DNA of 64,000 nt from Dryocosmus kuriphilus. Taxonomy: Eukaryota; Arthropoda; Insecta; Hymenoptera; Cynipidae. Below are positions 57,345-64,000 of the stretch, piece after piece (the stretch's first letter is position 1; the number at the start of each line of letters is the position of its first letter). The notes below the pieces were generated by a model. It saw only the letters and a list, made by a program, of their open reading frames with translations, ran no database searches and was not told the origin of the DNA. The DNA lies in the NCBI GenBank assembly GCA_038277395.1, contig CM076190.1, forward strand, positions 127,688,197-127,752,196, given 5' to 3'. The translations under genes were made by a program, and so were the position numbers.

Positions 57345-58987
57345 GTAAGATTATAAATAGAGTTTGTGTATTATAAACTAATTTTCGTTCACGACATGTT
57401 TCACGATCAACATTCGCAGTAACGAGTTGTCACCAGTTACAATAAAATAATGAAATTCTATTAACAACATCAACCCGTAACGCGAAAAGTCTGTCTATTA
57501 CAGTTGAAGGAATTTATATGAAATCAATGTTTACCACGTAATTAAAAAAACCATTATGGGAAAGGTCAGACAAATTGTTTTTTGTTTCGATTCGTATTTT
57601 CTTTTTTTAAATAACAAGTTATTACTAGGAGATTTTTTTTGTCTAAGAAGAAAAACTTCTCTTTTACCCAGCTTCTAAAAAACGGCTTCTTTAATTAGTT
57701 TATATAGTGGAAAAACTCCTTTTATATGTATTTTTATCATCTCTTCCTTGCAGCATAATAATTTTATTAAAATTTTTTGTTTTTAAAAGTTCTTAGTATC
57801 AAATCATGTAGTTAAAGGATTTTTCCTTATAATCGATATAAAAGGCTCGAATTTTTAATGTTAATTTTCTAAAAAAATGTTAAAAAGCCGTCTTGCCGCT
57901 TAAACAAATAAATCTCTTAATAATAACATTTCGTTCAAAAAAGTATAATTTGAAACAAAAAAAAACTTATCTGACCCTCTTCTAAGAGAAATATATTACT
58001 TTAATTAGTTAAAGTATATAAAAAGACATTGTTATATGATAACATGAAACTTTTTAAAATAATTTCTCTTAGTAAACTTTTAAAACTAGTTTCTAAAAGT
58101 AAATTATAGATATTTAAAATACTAAAATAATCGGCAAAAATATATTAGTAAAATATATTTTTTTTAAATACTTGACAAGTATTTGTAAATGTTTTATGTG
58201 AGGTACGGCGCCATCTGATAAGCATGCATCATCCTTGGGGGTAAAGGTTTATTTCTAGTATTCGCGTTCTTAGTTAGAAATCACTTTTCAAAACTGCCGA
58301 AATTTTTAAATATTCGTCATGGATAACGATACAGTCCCACGATGACTTACACTCTTTATTAAAAAGGAAATTTCTTCGTGGTATTTTATCGGTACGAACA
58401 TCGTTTCACTGACTTAGGAAAATGAAACGAACCAAGGAGTGTAGACTTGAATCTCCTAACAATGGAGACTCATAAGTATATTTTGTCTGAAAATATTAAA
58501 TCATCAAGTGAAATGATTATTCTGCAACTTATTGTAGTTAAATCTGATTATTTTAAAGATCTAATCGGAGAACGATTACCGAAACAATTTGTTAATTCAT
58601 GCTTTCATTTTGTGTTTTTGGAAATTACAAGTATGTTTACTTTCTATGTTGCAGCAAAAGTAAAATATATATTAACGGAGTAATTACATTTCTGTGAATT
58701 TTTAATCATAATAATACTTTTTAAATCACCACACTTTTGTATTGTAAAACATTCAAGGATAAAAATATTTTCAAAGGAATGTAACACAAAACAAAAAATG
58801 TTTTAACTTCTGAATCGCTCCCAACAATAATTATTATAAGTAGCATTATTTCATTTGAATAAGTTAGATATATGATGTTTAAAGAAAGTTCTTGAAATTT
58901 ATTTTTATAAATTATTTATGTAAAAAAATTGTATTAAAATTAAAATAAGAGTCATTTTAATAAAAGATTTCAACAATTTTATTAATA
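57345..58987. other. AT-rich stretch, no gene recognised
   Basis: An open frame at 58447-58683 has no family feature. Nothing else was seen. Confidence 0.45.
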
Positions 58988-59242
58988 GGGGAGAGTGTCC
59001 TCAACTGGATAGTTTCCTCAACTGAATAATACGTAAAAATATTACGTTTGAGTTAAAAGAAGTGCAGTATTCTTTTATAAGTAACATTATCCAAAAGAAA
59101 TTGTACCATAATATGTTTTACCACTTACTTGTCTTTATTAAATTAAAAAATGTGAAAAATGTGGTTTTGCATGGCGAAGTAACTTTTATCCTCTGGTAAT
59201 TTTTCAATTTTTACTGACATACATTTTTTTAAAATTGTTTTT

Positions 59243-60330
59243 ACATTCTCATCTCAATGAGAAGATATTAGTTTTATGTGAAAACTGACTTTCGCGGATT
59301 TCATGAAATTTCAACGTTTCGTGACCCCCTGAATCTGAAAAAACATGTTTTACGTTGGTGTCTATCTGTCGTTGTCGTCGTTGTCGTCGCCGTTGTCGTT
59401 GTAGTCTGTTAGCACGATAATTTTCGAAGGACTAATCGGATTGGATTGCGCTTTGGCATACTACTTTAGGGCGTAAAAACTAAGGACTAGTTCGTTAATC
59501 AGCGGTTTTTGACCGACGGTTATGATTTTATCCATTCAAAAATATTTTCACAAACTCAAAAACTCCATTTTCCGGCTAAACTATGCGAGATACAGAAAAT
59601 ATGTATATAAAAAAAATTTTTTATCTTAAAAAAATCTAGGAATTTTGTCTTAACCGGTTTTTATAAAGTACACGGTTTTTGTTTTAATCGAGAAAACGTT
59701 ATTAAAAATGAAAGAATGTGGTTTCCCGCCAAAATATTCAAGATACGCAAAAAATAATAATAAATAAATTTGTTCATCTCAAAAAGATCTACAAACTTTG
59801 TTTTAACCGTTTTTTGTTAAAATGCACTGTTTTGGTTTTAATAGAGAAAGCGCTATTAAAAAATCAATAATTCAAATTTTTCGCCAAACTATGCAAGATA
59901 CGAAAAAAAGTATAATAAACAAAGTTGTTCAACTCAAAAATATCTACATATTTACTCCCTACCATTTTCTCGAAAAGACGCATGGTCGTTAAGCTATTCG
60001 TGAAATATGTTAATTCATATAAAAAAATCCACCTTTCCGCAAAAGTATGCGAGATACGAGAAAATATCAAGAAGCAGAATTATTCATCTACTAAAGACCT
60101 ACAAATTCTCTTAAAACTATTTTTTGATACAACCCACACTTTATTCAATAAACGAATAATACTGTCCTTTTAAACAAAAAATACATTACTATACAGTCAG
60201 TAAAAAGTTATTAATAGTTATTGAAAAATCTGCCCGCTACTCAGGCGCATTTTCATCACGTTTCTCGCGCTCACCAATCAATGAAATTATATCTAAAACG
60301 TAAATTTCTTCATTTTTTACATAGTTTGGC
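59243..60330 (+). repeat. Dispersed repeat family R, copy 3
   Basis: Head: ACATTCTCATCTCAATGAGA, GGATTTCATGAAATTTC, GTCGTTGTCGTCG. Body: four units of about 155 bp starting near 59570, 59721, 59877 and 60037, each with a CCGCCAAACTATGCAAGATA-like start and GATCTACAAA. It ends in a CTCGCGCTCACC remnant near 60262. Confidence 0.85.
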
Positions 60331-60339
60331 TGAAAAATG

Positions 60340-61375
60340 CAATTTCTTACATTCTCATCAGAGAAGGTATTAGATTTATGTAAAATTTGACTTTCGCGGA
60401 TTTCATGAAATTTTCACGTTTTGAGACCCCTTAAAATGGTTTTTACGACGGTGTCTGTCTGTCTGTTGTCGTCGTCGTCGTTTTCGTCGTCGTTTTCGTC
60501 GTTGGCGTTGTCGTCTGTGGTCGCGATAAATTTCGAAGGAGTAATCGGATTGGAGTGCGCTTTGGTACACTTCTTTAAGGGGTAAAAAGAAAGGACAAGT
60601 TCGTTAACCAGCGGTTTTTGTCCAACTGTTATGGTTTTATCCATCAAAGAGACGGTTTTCACAAAATCAAAAAATCCATTTTCCGGCTAAACTATGAGAG
60701 ATACGAAAAAATGTAAGCAAGTAAAATTGTTCATATAAAAAAAATCTACAAATTTTGTCTTAACTGTTTTTTGATAAAATGAACGGTTTTTCTTTTAATC
60801 AAGAAAACGCTATTAAAATTAAAAAACTCTGGTTTCCCGCCAAACTATTCAAGATACAAAAACAGGGTCAAGAATAAAGTTGTTCAATTCAAAAATATCT
60901 ACAAATTTATATATTCAACCATTTTTTGATAAAATGCAGGGTTTTTGTTTTCATCGATAAAACGTTACTAAAAATAAAAAATTTCAAATTTTCCGCCAAA
61001 CTATGCAAGATACGGAAAAATGATAATAAACAGAGTTTCTCGCCTCAAAAAGATCTATAAATTTGCTATCTATTATTTTTTTTTAGCAGACGCGTAGTTT
61101 TTGAGTTATTCATGAAATATGTTATGAAATATAAAGAAAACCACTTTTCAGGAAAACTATGCAAGATATGAGAAAATATTAACAAGCAGAATTGTTCACC
61201 TTGGAATGAGCTACAAAATTTATTTATAAGACTCATCGTTTTACTTTTAAGAATCGAAATCCTGTATTGTGAAAATTTGGAAAATCACTAAAAAAATTTA
61301 CCAATCTACAATGTGTTTTAAAAAAATGTAATTATGGAGCGCGAAGCGCGAGTATCATGATGAGAATGTATTTCT
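60340..61375 (+). repeat. Dispersed repeat family R, copy 4
   Basis: Direct repeat of copy 3, with a second head (TACATTCTCATCAGAGAAGG), GTC-rich stretch, and body units starting near 60674, 60831, 60989 and 61144. The tail GGAGCGCGAAGCGCGAG (61337-61353) is followed by GATGAGAATGTA, the reverse of the head start TACATTCTCATC. So a full copy has 12-bp inverted ends. Confidence 0.85.
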
Positions 61376-61449
61376 TAAGGGCGATGGAGCCTTAAGTAAA
61401 ATAATTTCTTTTGTAATGTTTAATTTAAAGGTTTATACGATCGATAAAC

Positions 61450-61560
61450 ATCGAGCGCGAAGCGCGAGTGCCAACAGACGCGCGCCGCAGGCGCGCTCAT
61501 ACTTCGCGTGAAGCGCGATGCGCGTAGCGCGCGCTGAGAATATGCCCGCGAATCGGGCAG
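61450..61560. repeat. CpG-dense palindromic cluster
   Basis: GAGCGCGAAGCGCGAG is followed by GACGCGCGCCGCAGGCGCGC, ACTTCGCGTGAAGCGCGATG, CGCGTAGCGCGCGC and CCCGCGAATCGGG. About 20 CpG in 110 bp, in a locus that is otherwise AT-rich. The words are variants of the family R tail. Confidence 0.8.
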
Positions 61561-62160
61561 ATTTTTTTTCCTTGTATTCGCAGGACTTATTTAAGGAATT
61601 ACTTAAACTGGATGGAAGATGCACAGGATAGAGGTGCGTGGCGGTTCTGGGTAGCTGAGGCAATGAACTTCCGAGTTCGCAAAGCTACACCATAATAATA
61701 ATGATAATAATAGTAATTATTATTGTTATTATTATACTGAGTGGCTGCCTATGGGGAAAAAAATAATAATAATAATGGTAAATATTGCAGAGGTTGGAGC
61801 CAAATTATTTTTGACAAAATAATTAAGAATATTGTTTATATTAATAGAAAAAAAATACAAAGTAAAAGTAATGAATTGTGGTTTGGTGATGTCAAGAGAA
61901 ATATCTATCAATTAACACTGTGACTACTGTAAAACACGATTATCTAGGTCGTTATCCTCATCTGGATAAGAGCTCACTGGTTCCGAAAAAGATTAGTTAT
62001 GGTCACATGTCGTTTAATCTATGTTACGATGCCTATATTGTTTAAAGGAATGTTTTATCTTCAGTTTGGTATGTAATACTCTACTTTTTCTTTTTTTACT
62101 AAAAATTTTTAAGTATAATGAATTTAAAGCTTTTCTTATCCAGTTCAGGGCACCCTCCCC

Positions 62161-62456
62161 TATACAATTATCTTCATTTGAGATTTAAAAAATAATTAAT
62201 CTTAATAAAAATTTTTTCAAATTAGATCAGAATTACATAAAACGCTCTACTTATTTTTAATCCCCACTAAGTAATCCCTCCCCCCTCCCCCCCAGTCTGG
62301 AGTCGCCACGATAACCCCCACTCTAAAATTCCTACCTCCTAACACCCCAATACAAATTTCCCATAGTATAGACCTTCCACCACAAATTGCCCATAGTTCC
62401 CACCATAGACCCCCCCTCCCCCCCACCTCTGCTACATATTTCCCAGAATTGTCGTA
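62161..62456. other. C-rich low-complexity stretch
   Basis: Runs of C (CTCCCCCCTCCCCCCC near 62279 and 62407) and CCCATAG phrases. The opposite-strand open frame is Gly/Trp-rich from composition, not a gene. Confidence 0.6.
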
Positions 62457-62575
62457 TTCTACTAATACAGAATACCAATCACGGTCCTTATCTTTTTGAA
62501 ATAAATAAGGAAAAACATTTATGAAGAATTTTGATAATAAGAGTGTAAACAATGTCTTGTAGATACATTTTTATA
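62457..62575 (-). pseudogene. Decayed copy of gene A promoter and exon 1
   Basis: On the minus strand from 62491 the sequence reads ATAAGGACCGTGATTGGTATT, split by me only for length, against ATGAGGATAGTGACTGGTAT in gene A; both continue TCTGT. The start codon is ATA and a TAG follows after eight codons. TATAAA is kept at 62575-62570, 79 nt upstream of the former start, exactly as in gene A. Exon 2 was not found. Confidence 0.5.
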
Positions 62576-62719
62576 GCGGAGGTCACGTAGCCGATTTACA
62601 AGTTTCACAATACTGCCTTCTCATTGTTCCAATATAGATGACAATCTCACACAATTGCGATCTTTTATTAAAATTTTACATTTGTCACGTTTCTCGTTTC
62701 GGATAAAGTTCCGAAAAGT

Positions 62720-62870
62720 ACATACATGCGATTAATTTGAAACTTCGTATACCCATGTATTTTGACTCGCTGATTACGAATATGATAGTAAAAATTGGCA
62801 CAAATTTGATTTTCAAGGTCAAAAATAAGAAAATACGATTTTTGAAAAGTTTTTTGAAATAAAATGGAAT
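62720..62870 (+). repeat. Dispersed repeat fragment, relative of 28440-28620
   Basis: CCCATGTATTTTGACTCGCTG and ATTACGAATATGA, in two blocks, resemble CCTTATGTATTTTGGCCCGC and AACACGAATCCGG at 28500-28535. It directly joins the truncated LINE endonuclease. Confidence 0.5.
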
Positions 62871-62879
62871 TAAAGATCG

Positions 62880-63224
62880 TTGAGCAGGCATTGGATAGAA
62901 TGGAATTATCCGCGGAGGGAATTCTGTAGACCGAGACGATCAAGAGCCCTCCCTCGGAAGAGTTAATAGAAACAGCTAGAGTTTCTAGGCTGTTTGCTAT
63001 GTTCATTATTGTAGAGATTCTGGAGAAATTGATTCACTTCGTTATGGCTATTGCAGAACCACCCCTCTATTAGATAATGTCGGATCTAATAAAATTGAAA
63101 TTTTTTCCTAACAAAATTTGCTGGTTTAAGGAATGTTTCAGAGAGTAAAAAGTATGTCGTAGTCGTCGGATATATTTTGAAGGTCTCCCTTCTTATTCAA
63201 TACTCCGCGACAATTCCACTGCAT
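62880..63224 (-). pseudogene. jockey-like LINE ORF2: endonuclease start
   Basis: Starts at 63224 with MQWNCRGVLNKKGDLQNIS (family: QWNCRGI and NK), then LSETFLKP in a shifted frame, whose Glu is catalytic in AP-type endonucleases, and SSEGGLLIVSVYRIPSAD. Several stops and frame changes interrupt it. It ends where the dispersed repeat begins (62870). It lies downstream of ORF1 on the same strand, the usual LINE order. Confidence 0.75.
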
Positions 63225-63359
63225 ATTTCTTAATTTATTTATTTAAGCCATATTAAAATTTTAATTATATAAGATCAAATTCGCAGGGCCAGATGGCCTC
63301 TTTGATTTCATTTTATCTTGTGCCTGGTGCAAAGAGTTTGAGAGGGATTTCACATCAAT

Positions 63360-64000
63360 CAAAAGGCAGTTTAAAAGGGCAGGGTTCTTGTTCGTTGTGA
63401 GTGTTGGGGTTACCAGATTGTTTGCAACGCAATTTGGACCGACACCTTGTGCTCATACGTCCATATCGAAGACAGTTCAAACACATTTTGAATTGAGAAG
63501 TTTATGGATGGACCATGGACGCTGCCTTAAATAAAACGACTCTATCGGGAAGTGATATGCCTTCAAAAGTTGTCTGAAATAAGGTGGAAGGGATGATCGA
63601 TCCTTCCCTAGTCTCCTTGTCAATAATTTTCCTTTTAAGACTACGGACTCTTAACGCTGAGGTCTCGCTTCTCGAAAAGTCAAGGATCTCTAGATTCTTG
63701 CAAATTTCTTCATCAGAAAATTCGAGGGAGGAATTTTTTATAACACCTTGACAGCTGACAGAGTTAGCGGGCACGTAAGCGAATAAGCCATTATTTTTCA
63801 GGGCTTGAGAGTCGTCGAGGATTTTGTTTGCGACTTTGCAAGACCTAACAGTAACACACAATTTCCAGAAACCCTGCCTATCAACATGCACAATATCTTC
63901 CTTGTACTTGAGAGTAAAGAACTTTTTTCAGTTCTTCTAGCTGGATAAGGAAGTTGCAAAAATGATAGATCCCGCTTCTTTCCTTTTCCTGTGAACGGAA
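63360..64000 (-). pseudogene. jockey-like LINE ORF1 (Gag-like), runs off the window edge
   Basis: RNA-binding ORF1. From 63891 the frame reads HVDRQGFWKLCVTVRS, NNGLFAYVPANSVSCQGVI, SSLEFSDEEI, RVRSLKRKII and TLFQTTFEGISLPDRVVL, the layout of Gag-like proteins of jockey-type LINEs before the knuckles. A TAA at about 63502 interrupts it. In the same frame the knuckle follows: CLNCLRYGRMSTRC, with Arg where the His is expected, then CRSKLRCKQ. The 5' part lies beyond the window. Confidence 0.75.

Larger units (their letters stand above)
58988..62160. mobile_element. Composite element with GGGGAGGGT-type ends, 3.2 kb
   Basis: The left end reads TA then GGGGAGAGTGTCCTCAACTG; the right, reversed, reads TA then GGGGAGGGTGCCCTGAACTG. 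TA flanks both (58986-58987, 62161-62162). CTGGATA words recur near both ends. There is no transposase; the interior is mostly two copies of repeat family R and a CpG-rich zone. The terminal type is the same as in 1371-2880. Confidence 0.65.

Noticed and set aside
62247..62552. Gly/Trp-rich 101-residue minus-strand frame
   Set aside because: It reflects C-rich low-complexity sequence, and the part near 62460-62500 is better explained as the decayed signal exon.
1..64000. tRNA genes, rRNA genes, CRISPR arrays and bacterial-type operons
   Set aside because: No cloverleaf with a proper T-arm, no rRNA segment, and no regularly spaced short repeats were seen; tandem repeats here have long, unspaced units.

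Overview
This window is AT-rich, intron-bearing eukaryotic DNA, most likely from an arthropod. Arthropod-type transposons fill it: Tc1, two mariner types (one with an N-terminus I recognise as DUF4817), hAT, PIF/Harbinger, Penelope-like elements, and R1-like and jockey-like LINEs. It also holds a DUF4806 gene. The mixture fits an insect, perhaps a hymenopteran, but no sequence here fixes the species. Most of the window is nested, decayed mobile DNA. I recognise only three spliced host-type genes.

Layout. 0.1-2.9 kb: a Tc1 element with an open transposase frame, abutting a foldback element. 3.1-6.9 kb: a DNA transposon of a superfamily I cannot name, with tandem-repeat termini and a broken transposase. 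7.0-11.9 kb: tandem repeats and featureless AT-rich DNA. 11.9-14.1 kb: Penelope-like remnants, followed by a dead hAT element (14.1-17.2 kb) inserted in what looks like the Penelope 3' end. 17.7-20.2 kb: an LTR-like block. 20.2-22.3 kb: a long foldback element. 22.7-23.2 kb: a Harbinger MITE. 24.0-28.7 kb: gene A (minus strand), encoding a small secreted protein. 30.1-31.4 kb: a dead mariner. 33.2-38.3 kb: LINE fragments and a transposase fragment. 39.5-41.4 kb: a decayed copy of gene B. 42.0-51.6 kb: two inverted arms 9.6 kb apart enclosing a second mariner and the spliced DUF4806 gene. 53.5-54.9 kb: gene B (minus strand), encoding a second secreted protein. 59.0-62.2 kb: a composite terminal-inverted-repeat element carrying two copies of a dispersed tandem-repeat family. 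62.5-64.0 kb: a decayed exon 1 of the gene A type, then a jockey-like LINE.

Main result. Genes A and B are unrelated in their mature part but share one architecture: a TATA box 77-79 nt upstream of the ATG, a first exon of 55-58 nt that encodes only a signal peptide, a phase-1 intron, and one terminal exon ending in a small secreted protein. Decayed copies lie at 32.07, 40.9 and 62.46 kb, and the last keeps the same 79-nt TATA-to-start spacing. This looks like a duplicating, decaying family of secreted-protein genes in a transposon-rich neighbourhood. Such genes are typical of venom, teratocyte or gall effectors, but that role is inference only. No tRNA, rRNA or CRISPR array was recognised.
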